Shown here in pieces: positions 16,781 to 26,118 of a stretch of DNA of 64,000 nucleotides (positions are counted from its first letter, which is position 1; each line of letters begins with the position of its first letter). A program made the translations under genes and the position numbers. The notes beneath the pieces are model-generated. The model was not told where the DNA came from, did not search any database, and saw only the letters and a program-made list of their open reading frames with translations. This stretch comes from Salibaculum halophilum (lineage in GTDB: Bacteria > Pseudomonadota > Alphaproteobacteria > Rhodobacterales > Rhodobacteraceae): positions 1 to 64,000 of the forward strand of contig NZ_MSIT01000008.1 in the NCBI RefSeq assembly GCF_002094885.1, read 5' to 3'.

Positions 16781-17716
16781 ATGGCGCTGTTGCAGTTCAA
16801 GAAGAAACCGACCGAGGCCACGCCTGCAACCGCGCAGGACGTCAACCCGGAGGTCGCGGCCTTCCTCGAGGATTACTCGATCGAGGTGATGCCGCGCACC
16901 GCCGAGAAGGTCGAGGATTTCCGCGACTGGCTGCCCGCCGGCACCCGCGTCTACATCGCCCACATCGAGGGTACGCCGATCGAGGACATGGTCGCCACCG
17001 CCAGGCGCCTGGCGCGCGAGGGCTATCCGGTTATGCCGCATTTCCCGGCCCGCATCATCAAGGACCGCGCCATGCTGGCCGACTGGATCGCCCGGTATCA
17101 GGGCGAGGCCGGCGTGGATCAGGCGCTGATGCTGGCCGGGGGCGTGGACACGCCGCACGGCCAATTCGACAGTTCCATGCAGCTGCTGGAAACCGGCCTC
17201 TTCGGCGATTTCAAGCGCCTGCACGTCGCCGGCCACCCCGAGGGCAATCGCGACATCGACCCCTCGGGCGGCAATGCGAACGTGGACGCGGCGCTGCGCT
17301 GGAAGCAGCGGTTTTCCGAGACCACGGACGCCGAGATGGCCATTGCCACGCAGTTCGCCTTCGAGGCGCAGCCCATCATCGACTGGGCCGACAGCCTCAG
17401 GGCCGGTGGGATCGACCTGCCCGTCCACATCGGCATCGCCGGGCCGGCCAAGCTGCAGACCATGATCAAGTTCGCCATGGCCTGCGGCGTCGGCCCCTCC
17501 ATCCGGGTGCTGCAGAGGCGGGCCAAGGATGTCTCCAAGCTGCTGCTGCCCTTCGAGCCGACCGAGGTCGTCACGCGGCTGGCCGCGCACAAGGCCGCCA
17601 ACCCCGATTTCAACGTCACGAACGTGCACGTCTTCCCGCTGGGCGGCATCAAGACCGCCGCCCAATGGGCCATCGACCACGGCGGCGCCGCTGCCGTGCC
17701 CGCCTCTCACGCCTAA
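16781..17716 (+). CDS. methylenetetrahydrofolate reductase-like protein
   Basis: A 311-residue TIM-barrel flavoprotein of the MTHFR superfamily, interconverting 5,10-methylene- and 5-methyl-tetrahydrofolate. Recognisable stretches are MPHFPARIIKD (about 86), LMLAGGVDTPHG (about 117), HVAGHPEGNRDID (about 150) and TQFAFEAQPIIDW (about 190). It lacks the standard E. coli MetF N-terminus. The start MALLQFKKKP has GGAGG 5 bases upstream. It sits 9 bases before the methyltransferase gene, so it likely oxidises or supplies the methyl-folate handled by that enzyme. Confidence 0.87.
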   Translation: MALLQFKKKPTEATPATAQDVNPEVAAFLEDYSIEVMPRTAEKVEDFRDWLPAGTRVYIAHIEGTPIEDMVATARRLAREGYPVMPHFPARIIKDRAMLADWIARYQGEAGVDQALMLAGGVDTPHGQFDSSMQLLETGLFGDFKRLHVAGHPEGNRDIDPSGGNANVDAALRWKQRFSETTDAEMAIATQFAFEAQPIIDWADSLRAGGIDLPVHIGIAGPAKLQTMIKFAMACGVGPSIRVLQRRAKDVSKLLLPFEPTEVVTRLAAHKAANPDFNVTNVHVFPLGGIKTAAQWAIDHGGAAAVPASHA

Positions 17717-17725
17717 GGACCGATC

Positions 17726-18811
17726 ATGACCCGCACCGTTGTCGAATCCAAGACCAAGACCGCCGTTATCGGCTTTGACGAACCGTTCTGCGTGATTGGC
17801 GAACGCATCAACCCCACCGGGCGCAAGATCCTCGCCGCCGAGCTGGAACAGGACGACTTCAGCCGCGTCGAGGCCGATGCCATCGCGCAGGTGGCCGCCG
17901 GGGCGACGGTGCTCGACATCAACTCGGGCGCGGTCTTCACCAACCGCATGGCCGAGGACCCGCGCTATGCCGACAACAACTTTGTCGAGCCGACGCTGAT
18001 GAAGCAACTTGTCGAGGTGGTGCAGAAGATCGTCGACGTGCCGCTGTGCATCGACAGCTCGGTGCCCGGCGCGCTGGAAAACGGTCTGGCCACCGCCGAG
18101 GGGCGCCCCCTGCTCAATTCCGTCACCGGCGAGGAAGAGCGCCTGGAAATGGTGCTGCCGCTGGTCAAGAAATACGACGTGCCGGTGGTGGCGATCTCGA
18201 ACGACGACACCGGGATCTCCGAGGACCCGGAGGTGCGGTTTGCCGTGGCGAAAAAGATCGTGGAACGCGCCGCCGACTACGGCATCCCGGCGCATGACAT
18301 CGTGGTCGACCCGCTGGTCATGCCCATCGGCGCGATGGGGTCGGCCGGGCTGCAGGTTTTCACGCTGGTGCGCCGCCTGCGCGACGAGCTTGGCGTCAAC
18401 ACCACCTGCGGCGCGTCGAATATTTCCTTCGGCCTGCCCAACCGGCACGGCATCAACAACGCCTTCCTGCCCATGGCCATGGCCACGGGGATGACCAGTG
18501 CCATCATGAACCCCGTGGCCTTGCCGGTGAAGGCGGCCGAGATCGAGGCCAAGAAGGCCGAGGTCGCCGCCGCCGGGATCGTGCTGCCCCCCGAGATGGA
18601 CGACGAGGTGTTCTGCCAGATGTTCGGCCTCGGCTCGACCAAGCCGCGCCCGGGCAAGGAGATGGAGGCGATCCGCGCCGCCAACTTCCTGATGAACCAG
18701 GACGACGGCGGCGCCGCCTGGATCCGGTTCAACAAGGCGCCGCCCAAGCCGGGCGAAGAGGCCCGCGGCCGCGGCGGCCGCTCGGGCGGGCGCCGCCGCC
18801 GGGCCGGCTGA
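17726..18811 (+). CDS. methyltetrahydrofolate:corrinoid methyltransferase (pterin-binding)
   Basis: A 361-residue enzyme with a dihydropteroate-synthase-like pterin-binding TIM barrel. Motifs are IGERINPTGRK (about 24), TVLDINSG (about 62), LCIDSSVPGAL (about 110), LLNSVTGEEER (about 131) and CGASNISFGLPNRHGIN (about 230). Such proteins move methyl groups between corrinoid proteins and tetrahydrofolate. The tail after about 340 is a Gly/Arg-rich run (ARGRGGRSGGRRRRAG) not usual for the fold. No corrinoid protein gene is present next to it, so its partner must be encoded elsewhere. Confidence 0.88.
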   Translation: MTRTVVESKTKTAVIGFDEPFCVIGERINPTGRKILAAELEQDDFSRVEADAIAQVAAGATVLDINSGAVFTNRMAEDPRYADNNFVEPTLMKQLVEVVQKIVDVPLCIDSSVPGALENGLATAEGRPLLNSVTGEEERLEMVLPLVKKYDVPVVAISNDDTGISEDPEVRFAVAKKIVERAADYGIPAHDIVVDPLVMPIGAMGSAGLQVFTLVRRLRDELGVNTTCGASNISFGLPNRHGINNAFLPMAMATGMTSAIMNPVALPVKAAEIEAKKAEVAAAGIVLPPEMDDEVFCQMFGLGSTKPRPGKEMEAIRAANFLMNQDDGGAAWIRFNKAPPKPGEEARGRGGRSGGRRRRAG

Positions 18812-18966
18812 CGCGTTGCGGGTTTGACGGCCAACCGTCGCGCGGGGGCCGGGCGGTGGTGCGGTGTCAGTGGCCCATGCGGCATCCGTGCGGCAGGGCA
18901 CTGGAGGAGGCGACCGGTGACCGCCTGAAACCGTGTCAGGGCGTCTAGGCTGGGGTTTGACGGTTG

Positions 18967-18988
18967 CCGCCGGCCCCCGCGCCGGCGG
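18967..18988. terminator. hairpin between the folate unit and the aldolase gene
   Basis: CCGCCGGC (18967-18974) pairs perfectly with GCCGGCGG (18981-18988) over a 6-base loop, in the convergent gap between two transcription units. There is no T-run on either side, so it is only a possible bidirectional terminator. Confidence 0.45.
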
Positions 18989-19006
18989 ACCCACCTGCCG
19001 AAAAGC

Positions 19007-19795
19007 TCACCCCAAACCCTGCCGCTCGGGGCTCGGCCGCTGGTCCCAAAGCGCCACCAGCGCCGTGCGCAGCACCTGCACATCCCCGCCCAGCCCGAGA
19101 AACCGCACGCCCTGCGCGGCGAGCGCCTGGAACTCCGCCGGGTCGAAGGTGATCGTGCCGGCGATCTTTCCGGCCGCCTGCGCGGCCGCGTGGGCCTGCG
19201 CGATGGCCGCCTGCACCTGCGGGTGGCCGGGCTGGCCGACATGCCCCATGTCCGCCGAGAGGTCCGCGGGGCCGACGAACAGCCCGTCCACGCCCTCGAC
19301 TTCGGCGATCTCGTCCACGTTGGCGACGGCCTCGGCGCTCTCGATCTGCACGAAGAGGCAGATCTCGTCATTGGCCGATGTTACGTAATCCACGATCTCG
19401 CCATAGCCCGAGGCGCGCGACAGCACCGCGCCCATGCCGCGCACGCCCTGCCCCGGATAGCGCACGGCGGCGGCGACCTGCCGGGCCTGCTCGGGCGTGT
19501 TGACCATGGGCACCACCAGCGTCTGAACCCCGAGGTCGAGCACCTGCTTGAGGATCCAGTCCGCGCCGAAGGGCACGCGCACCACCGGCTGGGCCCGGGT
19601 GCCGGCCAGCGCCTGGAGCTGCGCCATGATCGTCGTCAGCGTGTTTGGCCCGTGTTCGGCATCGATCAGGCACCAGTCGAACCCGGCATTGCCCGCCAGT
19701 TCCGCGCCCAGCGGGCTGGCCATGGCCAGCCAGAGGCCCGATTGCATTTCGCCCCTGTTCAGGGCGGCCTTGAGGGTGTTGCGCGGTGCGGGCAT
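19007..19795 (-). CDS. HpcH/HpaI family aldolase
   Basis: Class II pyruvate-dependent aldolase / citrate-lyase-like TIM barrel of 262 residues. Typical motifs are FDWCLIDAEHGPN (about 36), VRVPFGADWILKQVLDLG (about 75), VPMVNTPEQAR, FVQIESAEAV and GVDGLFVGPADLS. These hold the metal-binding Glu and Asp. The start MPAPRNTLKA is supported by AAAGGAGA upstream. Likely substrates are 2-keto-3-deoxy sugar acids or 4-hydroxy-2-oxo acids, but the sequence does not decide. It is on the same strand as lpxB yet separated by 51 bases, and its role is probably unrelated. Confidence 0.88.
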   Translation of the reverse strand: MPAPRNTLKAALNRGEMQSGLWLAMASPLGAELAGNAGFDWCLIDAEHGPNTLTTIMAQLQALAGTRAQPVVRVPFGADWILKQVLDLGVQTLVVPMVNTPEQARQVAAAVRYPGQGVRGMGAVLSRASGYGEIVDYVTSANDEICLFVQIESAEAVANVDEIAEVEGVDGLFVGPADLSADMGHVGQPGHPQVQAAIAQAHAAAQAAGKIAGTITFDPAEFQALAAQGVRFLGLGGDVQVLRTALVALWDQRPSPERQGLG

Positions 19796-19846
19796 CGGCG
19801 TCTCCTTTCGCGGATCACCTTGCGGCACGCGGGCGGTGCCGGCAAG

Positions 19847-20992
19847 TCACGCCAGCCGGTCAAGAACCGCGCGCGCGGCGCGCAGGCCCGGCGGTGCTGC
19901 CCCGCGCCCCAGCCGGTCCATCGTCAGGTCCAACGCCTGCAGTTGCGTCTCTGGCGCGGCGCGGACGGCGCGCAAGGCCTGGGCAATGGGTGCGGGGCGG
20001 CAATCCGCGCCGATGAATTCCGGCACCACGCGGGTGTCCGAGACGAGGTTGACCAGCGTCACCGTGTCGGTGCGCAGCATCCGGCCGATGATCTGGCGGC
20101 TCAGCCAGGCCATGTCGTAGGCGATCACCATGGGCGTGCGCGCCGCGGCCAGTTCCAGCGACACGGTCCCCGAGGCGGCCAGCGCCAGATCGGCCACGGC
20201 CATGGCCACGAACCGCTCGCGCGCGGCCTGCGCCGCGCCCTGCCCGGCCCCGTCGATCACCCGCGCCTCGATCCCGCCGAACTGCTCGGCCACCGTGGCA
20301 CGCAGGTGCGGCAGGGTCGGCACCAGCACCTGCATCTCCCCCAGCCCGGCCTGGTCATGCGCGGCAAGGAAGGGCGAGGCCAGCCGCGCGACCTCGGAGC
20401 GGCGCGAGCCGGGCAGGATCATCAGCGTCTCGCGCCCCGCCTCCAGCCCGTGGCGAACGCGGAACGCGGCGATCTCGGCCGCGGTCACGGGCGGTTCGGT
20501 CGCGACGGGGTGGCCGACGAAATCGCAGGCCATCCCGGCGGCGCGCATGTAGGGCGGCTCGAAGGGAAACAGCGCCAGCACTTGGTCGATCACCTGCGCC
20601 ATCCGGTCCGCCCGGCCCGGCCGCCAGGCCCAGACGGTGGGGGCGACGTAATGCACAGTGCGGATATTGGACCCCGCCTTGACCCGCCGCGCCACGCGCA
20701 GGCAGAATTCCGGGCTGTCAATGCCGATGACCACGTCTGCCTGCGCGGCGATGGCGGCCTCGGCCGTCTGTCGGATGCGGCGTTGCAGGTGACGGTATTT
20801 CGGCAGGATCTCGGCCAGTCCCATGACCGACAGCTCGTCCATGTCGAACAGGCTGTCCAGCCCCTCGGCCTGCATCAGCGGCCCGCCGACGCCCTCGACT
20901 ACGACGCCCGGCGCCAGTTCCTTCAGCCCCGCCAGAAGCGCCGCGCCCAGCCGATCGCCCGAGGGTTCGCCGGCGATGACGAAGACCTTCAC
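19847..20992 (-). CDS. lpxB: lipid-A-disaccharide synthase
   Basis: GT19 glycosyltransferase joining UDP-2,3-diacylglucosamine and lipid X to form the lipid A disaccharide at the inner membrane. It is 381 residues, starting KVFVIAGEPSGDRLGAALL. Other conserved parts are HYVAPTVWAWRPGR (about 122), FPFEP, FVGHPV and LPGSRRSEV (about 185). The start is GTG, overlapping the lpxI stop (GTGA), showing translational coupling. It is the last gene of the bamA-to-lpxB operon. Confidence 0.96.
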   Translation of the reverse strand: MKVFVIAGEPSGDRLGAALLAGLKELAPGVVVEGVGGPLMQAEGLDSLFDMDELSVMGLAEILPKYRHLQRRIRQTAEAAIAAQADVVIGIDSPEFCLRVARRVKAGSNIRTVHYVAPTVWAWRPGRADRMAQVIDQVLALFPFEPPYMRAAGMACDFVGHPVATEPPVTAAEIAAFRVRHGLEAGRETLMILPGSRRSEVARLASPFLAAHDQAGLGEMQVLVPTLPHLRATVAEQFGGIEARVIDGAGQGAAQAARERFVAMAVADLALAASGTVSLELAAARTPMVIAYDMAWLSRQIIGRMLRTDTVTLVNLVSDTRVVPEFIGADCRPAPIAQALRAVRAAPETQLQALDLTMDRLGRGAAPPGLRAARAVLDRLA

Positions 20993-21879
20993 GGCATCAC
21001 CCAGAGGAACCTGCCCGCCGCTTCCAGCGTCTCGACGACGCGGACCCGGTCAAGCACCAGGACGCCGCCCGCCTGCACCGCGATCCCCGCCAGACCGGCG
21101 CGGACCACCCGATCGGCCGTGTCTGGCCCGATCAGCGGCATGTCGGCGCGCAGCTCCTGGCCCGGCTTGGGGGCCTTGAACAGCACCCCGCCGGCCGGGT
21201 CGGGGCGCGGGGGCTGCTGGCCAGTGAACCAGTCAGCCATGGCCGTGAAGGGGCTGGCCAGGGTATCCCAGGCATCTTCCTCGGGCGGCGGCGGCGTTCC
21301 TGTGGCGAGGTCGTCGAGCATGGCCGCGGTACCGCGCGCGTCCTCGCGCGCGATCACGTCGCCCCGGGCCACGACGACGGCCTGGCCCTGATCGTCGCGG
21401 CCCATCTGGTCCAGCGCGGCGCGGGCGGCAGCCTGATCGTTCGCGATCGCGTCGGGCAGGCGGCCGCAATGGATACCCTCGGAGGGCAGCAAATCGGGGT
21501 CGATCTGATGCGCGCCGACCACCGTCAGGCCATGCTCTTCGATGATCGCGATGATCTCGCGCAGGGTGCCGTCGTCGCCCCGGGCCATGGCCGCCGTGAG
21601 CCGCGGCACCAACGGTGTCGTGGCCGCGTCGATGCGCGCCGGGTCCACCTGCGGGCGCTGCACCGCGCCGGCCAGGCAGACCTGGGTCACGCCGCGGTCC
21701 ACCAGCGTGGCAAGGACGCTGCCCAGGGTTTCCAGCCGGAAGATCAGGCGCGGCAAATCGCCCGCCACCTCGGACGGGAACTGCTCCATTTCGCAGATCA
21801 TCGGCGCCGCGCCCTGGTCGGCCAGCACTCGGGCCAGATGGGGCGGCAGACCGCCCTGCCCTGCGACCAGCGCCAGCAT
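20989..21879 (-). CDS. lpxI: UDP-2,3-diacylglucosamine pyrophosphatase LpxI
   Basis: A 296-residue LpxI (DUF1009) enzyme that cleaves UDP-2,3-diacylglucosamine to lipid X. It is the alphaproteobacterial counterpart of LpxH. The N-terminal domain begins [19 protein letters not shown] and the C-terminal catalytic domain contains GTAAMLDDLA, FKAPKPGQELRADMPLIGPDT (about 240) and AGGVLVLDR. The ATG shares one base with the lpxA stop, and its own stop overlaps lpxB. Lying between lpxA and lpxB is its usual place. Confidence 0.95.
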   Translation of the reverse strand: MLALVAGQGGLPPHLARVLADQGAAPMICEMEQFPSEVAGDLPRLIFRLETLGSVLATLVDRGVTQVCLAGAVQRPQVDPARIDAATTPLVPRLTAAMARGDDGTLREIIAIIEEHGLTVVGAHQIDPDLLPSEGIHCGRLPDAIANDQAAARAALDQMGRDDQGQAVVVARGDVIAREDARGTAAMLDDLATGTPPPPEEDAWDTLASPFTAMADWFTGQQPPRPDPAGGVLFKAPKPGQELRADMPLIGPDTADRVVRAGLAGIAVQAGGVLVLDRVRVVETLEAAGRFLWVMP

Positions 21880-22661
21880 CACGGCGTCAGGAAGCTGCGG
21901 TCGCTCTCGCCAAGGATGAAGGCGACCATCTCGGCGACATGGGCGCTGTCGCTTTCCTCGGACAGGCGCCGGGCGCGGTCCATGAAACTGCCCTCGCCGT
22001 CGCGCAACGTCTGGAAGGCGGCGCGCAGGGCGGTGATGTCGTCGCGCTTGACCCCTTTGCGCTTGAGCCCCACGAGGTTCAGCCCGTCCAGTTCGCCGCG
22101 CGGGCCCTGCACCAGCCCGTGCGGGATGACGTCGTTGGCCACCATGGAAAGCGCGCCGATGATGGCCCCCTTGCCGATGCGCACGAACTGGTGAATGCCG
22201 CACAGCCCGCCGACGATCACGTCATCCTCGAGCACGACATGCCCGGCGATGGCGCTCTGGTTGACGACGATCACGTTGTTCCCGACCTGCGCGTCATGCG
22301 CGATGTGGCAGCCGGCCATGAACAGGCCGTCGTCGCCCACGCGGGTCACCCCTCCACCGCCGGCGGTGCCGGGGTTCATGGTGACGTGTTCGCGGATGCG
22401 ATTTCGCGCGCCGATGCGCAGCTTGGTGTCCTCGCCGCCGAACTTGAGGTCCTGCGGGATCTCGCCGATCACCGCGAAGGGAAAGATCGTCGTGCCCGCG
22501 CCGACGTGGGTGTCGCCGGTGACGACGACATGGGACTTGAGCTCGACCCCGTCGCCCAGCCGCACCTGCGGCCCGACAACGCAGAACGGCCCGACCCGGC
22601 AGCCTTCGCCAAGCGCGGCGCCGGGCTCGACGATGGCGCTGGGGTGGACCTCGGCGCTCAC
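21879..22661 (-). CDS. lpxA: UDP-N-acetylglucosamine acyltransferase
   Basis: First enzyme of lipid A synthesis, 260 residues, with the left-handed beta-helix hexapeptide repeats (for example [21 protein letters not shown]) and the catalytic His region in [15 protein letters not shown]. The C-terminal helical part has [14 protein letters not shown]. The start is GTG, overlapping the fabZ stop by GTGA. The beta-helix length and spacing match LpxA rather than LpxD. Confidence 0.96.
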   Translation of the reverse strand: MSAEVHPSAIVEPGAALGEGCRVGPFCVVGPQVRLGDGVELKSHVVVTGDTHVGAGTTIFPFAVIGEIPQDLKFGGEDTKLRIGARNRIREHVTMNPGTAGGGGVTRVGDDGLFMAGCHIAHDAQVGNNVIVVNQSAIAGHVVLEDDVIVGGLCGIHQFVRIGKGAIIGALSMVANDVIPHGLVQGPRGELDGLNLVGLKRKGVKRDDITALRAAFQTLRDGEGSFMDRARRLSEESDSAHVAEMVAFILGESDRSFLTP

Positions 22662-23119
22662 CCGGACAGGTCCATCATGGCGGTGAAATCGGCCTCCGCG
22701 GCCATCTCGCCCTCCACCGTGGCGACACCGCGGAACTTCCAGACCTTGCCGCCGGGCTTGCCACGCGTCGTGTCGACCTGCATTTCCAGAATGTCGCCGG
22801 GGACCACCTTGCGGCGGAACTTGGCCCCGTCGATACCCATGAAGTAGATCAGCATATTCTTGTCGGCCAGGCCCATCGTGGTGCCCACCATGACGGCGGC
22901 GGTCTGGGCCATGGCCTCGATGATCGTCACGCCGGGCATGATCGGAGTGCCGGGAAAGTGGCCCTGGAAATGCGGCTCGTTCATGGTGACGTTCTTGAGC
23001 CCGCGCGCCGAGGACGTGCCGTCGATATCCACCACCCGGTCAACCAGAAGGAAGGGATAGCGATGCGGCAGGATGCGCTGGATCAACTGGATGTCGGCGG
23101 TCGTGACGGGCGCGGTCAT
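22658..23119 (-). CDS. fabZ: 3-hydroxyacyl-ACP dehydratase FabZ
   Basis: Hot-dog-fold dehydratase of fatty acid elongation, 153 residues. The active site is in [23 protein letters not shown], with the catalytic His and Glu, preceded by [13 protein letters not shown]. It is placed in the lipid A operon, as is usual, balancing fatty acid and hydroxyacyl use by LpxA. It lies 62 bases downstream of ompH and overlaps lpxA by four bases. Confidence 0.97.
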   Translation of the reverse strand: MTAPVTTADIQLIQRILPHRYPFLLVDRVVDIDGTSSARGLKNVTMNEPHFQGHFPGTPIMPGVTIIEAMAQTAAVMVGTTMGLADKNMLIYFMGIDGAKFRRKVVPGDILEMQVDTTRGKPGGKVWKFRGVATVEGEMAAEADFTAMMDLSG

Positions 23120-23181
23120 GGCAACTCCTGCAGGATGATCGCACCGGGGTTAGCAACTGGACCCGGCGGGGGCAAGCAGGC

Positions 23182-23766
23182 TCAGTCCTGGCGGAACTCG
23201 GCACCGTCGCCGATCTGGTCGTCGATGCGGTCGATGGCGGGCTCGGTGATGTCGATCCGGTCGAGCGACAGCAGGACCGACTGCTGGTGCATGATGACCG
23301 AGGCGCCCCGGTCGGTCAGGATCTCGCCGAGGATGGGCTGGATGACGCGCACGAATTCATCCTGCGCCCGCGCCAGGCTGTCCTCGATCGCCGCCTCCTT
23401 GGCGTCCTGGGCCTCGCGGATACCGCGCGCCTTCTCGTCGAATTCCGCGGCCTCCTCACGGAAGACCTCCGGATCCATGTCCGGGCGGCGCTCGGTCAGT
23501 TCCAGTTCCTCGGCGCGCAGGTCCTCGGCGATCTTGCGGTTCTCGTTGGCCAGCGCCCGGCGCTCGGCGTTGTAATCCTCGACCACGGCTTTGCCGAAGC
23601 GCGACTCCTGGAACAACTGCTCCAGGTCGATGGTCAGGATCGGCGTGTCCATGGTGGCCACGGGGAAGTCAGTGTCCAACGGCCCCTCGGGAGCATCCTG
23701 CGCGGCCGCGACATGCCCCAGCAGCCCCAGCACGAGTATCGCCAGCCACCGCCCGGCCCGGGCCAT
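23182..23766 (-). CDS. OmpH/Skp family periplasmic chaperone
   Basis: A 194-residue periplasmic chaperone of the Skp/OmpH family that escorts outer-membrane proteins to BamA. The signal peptide ends near GHVAAAQ (about residue 22). It is followed by ILTIDLEQLFQESRFG and a long charged coiled-coil (about 60-130; DYNAERRALANENRKIAEDL) forming the tentacles. The ATG shares a base with the bamA stop. An lpxD gene, which often follows skp in other bacteria, is absent here and fabZ follows directly. Confidence 0.9.
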   Translation of the reverse strand: MARAGRWLAILVLGLLGHVAAAQDAPEGPLDTDFPVATMDTPILTIDLEQLFQESRFGKAVVEDYNAERRALANENRKIAEDLRAEELELTERRPDMDPEVFREEAAEFDEKARGIREAQDAKEAAIEDSLARAQDEFVRVIQPILGEILTDRGASVIMHQQSVLLSLDRIDITEPAIDRIDDQIGDGAEFRQD

Positions 23767-26084
23767 CAGAACTCCGTCGAGATTGTCAGGTCAAAGCCCT
23801 GCGTCTCGTCGCGGGGCTGGACGTCGATCGGTTCGGAGAAGTTGAAGCGCAGCGGCCCGATCGGCGTGGTCCAGAAGATCGAGACACCGGCGATCGTGCG
23901 CGGCGTGTAGTCGTTGTAATCAACGTTCCCGCCAGTTGGTTGACCGATGTCCCAGACGGACCCGTGATCAAGGAAGACACCGCCGGTGATCCCGTATTCC
24001 TCGGGCAGACCGAGGGGGAATTCCGCCTCCAGCCGCGCCACCGCGTAGTAGTTACCGCCGAGGGCATCGTCAGTCGTTTTGTCTCGCGGCCCCACGCCGC
24101 CCGGCTCGAAGCCGCGCATGATGCTGCTGCCAAGGAAATAGCGGTCGGTGATCCGGCTCTGCCCGTCGTTGTAGGACAGCGCCCCGCCCTCGATGGTGGC
24201 GCGCAGTGTCACCTCCTCGTTGAGGACAAGCGTCTGCGCCGTCGCCTCGGCCGAGGTCTTGACGAAGGTATCGTCGCCAAAGCCGAACTGCTGACCGAAA
24301 CGCAGCAGCACGCCGGCCGTCGGGTTCAGCCCGGTGCGGCGGGTGTCGAAACTGTAGGTATAGCCGAGACTGTTGGTGCCGACCGACCCCGCGTCATCCG
24401 CGATATAGGCCGAGGTCGTGTCGATGTTGAACAGGTCGGTGTAGTCGTATTCGTAGTAGACCGTCAGGCGGCCGTTCTCGCTGACCGGGAAGTTCAGCGA
24501 CGGACGCAGACCGAAATTCTGCGTGTCATAGAGCGTGGCGCCCTCGTTGTCGGTCTGGCGATAGTTCACCGCGAAGCCGAAGCGCAGGTCGCGGCCCAGC
24601 AGACGCGGCTCTGTGAAATCCAGGCTCAGGTTCTGGGCATCCTGCGACCACTGCAGGTCGAAGGCCAGCGCCTGCCCGCGGCCCAGCAGGTTGCGCTGGT
24701 TGTAGGAGGCCAGCAGCGAGAACCCGTTGTCGGTCGAGTAGTTGCCGCCGAAGGACAGCGACCCGGTGGGGCCCTCCTCGACGTCCACGTCGACGACGAC
24801 CTGGTCGGGGGCCGAACCCTGGCTCGTGTTGACGTCAACGTTGGAAAAGAACCCCAGCGCGCGGATGCGTTCGGCGCTCTGGCGGATCTGGCGCGGGTTG
24901 AAGGGGTCGCCCTCGACCACCTCGAACTGCGAGCGGATCACCCGGTCCAGCGTGGTGGTGTTGCCCTCGATGTCGATCCGTTCCACGAAGATGCGTTCGC
25001 CGCGCACCAGCGCGAAGTTCACGTCCAGTGTCAGCGCGCGGTCATTGCGGGAAATGCGCGGGTCCGCCCGGACCAGCGTCAGCCCCTCGCGGATGGCCAG
25101 GCGTTCCAGCCGCGCGATGTCACGCTCGATCAGGGTGGGCGAATAGACCGCCCCGCTGCGAAGGCGCAGCGCCTGTTCGAACAGGGCCGGGTTGGCCTCG
25201 GCCACCTCGGAGGTGACCTGCACGTCGCCCACGCGGAACTTCTGGCCTTCCTGCACGTTGAAGGTGATCAGGTAAGCATCGCGGCCGCGGGTCAGCGCCA
25301 CATCGACGTTGAGAACCTCGAAATCAACGTAGCCCCGCGAGCGGTAGAAATCGGTGAGGACCTGGCGGTCGAACTCGATCCGGTCGGCGATGAAGGTATC
25401 GTTCTGGATGATGGCCCGCAGCAGGCCCGCCTGCTTGGTTTCCAGAACCCGCCGCAGGCGCCGGTCGGAATAGGTGCGGTTGCCCACGAAGCTGATGCGT
25501 TCGACCTCGGTCACGCCGCCCTCAAAGATCTCGAACACCAGGTCGACGCGGTTGTCGCTGCGCGCGATGATGCGGGGGGTGACGCTGGCGTTGACGCGGC
25601 CCTGCTCGATGTAGGCCTGCACGATCCGCGCGGTGTCCGCCTCGGCCTGGACGGGCGAGTACACCCGGCGCGGCTGGCTTCGCACAAGGGGGCCCAGTTC
25701 GTCGTCGCTCAGACGCGAATTGCCCTCGAAACTGATCCGGTTGACGGTGGGATTCTCGTCGACGGCGATGACCAGCGTGCCGCCGCGCGGGGTGACGGAC
25801 ACGGTCTCGAACAGGCCGGTGTCGCGGATGCGCCGGGCGGCGGCGTTGACCTCGGCCGCCGACACCGTCTCGCCTTGGCCGAAGCCCAGGTAACTTAGGA
25901 TCGTGCCCGTCTCGATGCGCTGGTTGCCCTGCACCTGCACGTTGGAGAAGCTGTAACTCTGGGCCCGGGCCATGCCAGCGGGCAGCGCCAGTATCGCCAA
26001 GAGGACAAGAAAGGCGATGGCCCCGATCGACACTCGGAAAGACCCGGAGAAACGCGGCGGCGCGGTCGCGGCAATACTGCTCAT
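23766..26084 (-). CDS. bamA: outer-membrane assembly factor BamA
   Basis: Omp85-family core of the BAM complex, inserting beta-barrel proteins into the outer membrane. A signal peptide ends near ARAQS. Five POTRA domains follow (about residues 45-370; e.g. VQGNQRIETGTILSYLG). The 16-strand barrel contains the DRYFLGSSIMRGFEPGGVGPRD (VRGF-type) region and ends with ISTEF, a terminal Phe as expected. I use ATG 26084 (772 aa) because a promoter 35 bases upstream leaves a short leader. An ATG at 26105 would leave almost none. It leads the ompH-fabZ-lpxA-lpxI-lpxB operon. Confidence 0.95.
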   Translation of the reverse strand: MSSIAATAPPRFSGSFRVSIGAIAFLVLLAILALPAGMARAQSYSFSNVQVQGNQRIETGTILSYLGFGQGETVSAAEVNAAARRIRDTGLFETVSVTPRGGTLVIAVDENPTVNRISFEGNSRLSDDELGPLVRSQPRRVYSPVQAEADTARIVQAYIEQGRVNASVTPRIIARSDNRVDLVFEIFEGGVTEVERISFVGNRTYSDRRLRRVLETKQAGLLRAIIQNDTFIADRIEFDRQVLTDFYRSRGYVDFEVLNVDVALTRGRDAYLITFNVQEGQKFRVGDVQVTSEVAEANPALFEQALRLRSGAVYSPTLIERDIARLERLAIREGLTLVRADPRISRNDRALTLDVNFALVRGERIFVERIDIEGNTTTLDRVIRSQFEVVEGDPFNPRQIRQSAERIRALGFFSNVDVNTSQGSAPDQVVVDVDVEEGPTGSLSFGGNYSTDNGFSLLASYNQRNLLGRGQALAFDLQWSQDAQNLSLDFTEPRLLGRDLRFGFAVNYRQTDNEGATLYDTQNFGLRPSLNFPVSENGRLTVYYEYDYTDLFNIDTTSAYIADDAGSVGTNSLGYTYSFDTRRTGLNPTAGVLLRFGQQFGFGDDTFVKTSAEATAQTLVLNEEVTLRATIEGGALSYNDGQSRITDRYFLGSSIMRGFEPGGVGPRDKTTDDALGGNYYAVARLEAEFPLGLPEEYGITGGVFLDHGSVWDIGQPTGGNVDYNDYTPRTIAGVSIFWTTPIGPLRFNFSEPIDVQPRDETQGFDLTISTEF

Positions 26085-26118
26085 TTTGTTGGCTCGTTCA
26101 GACATCCCAGATGGGAAC

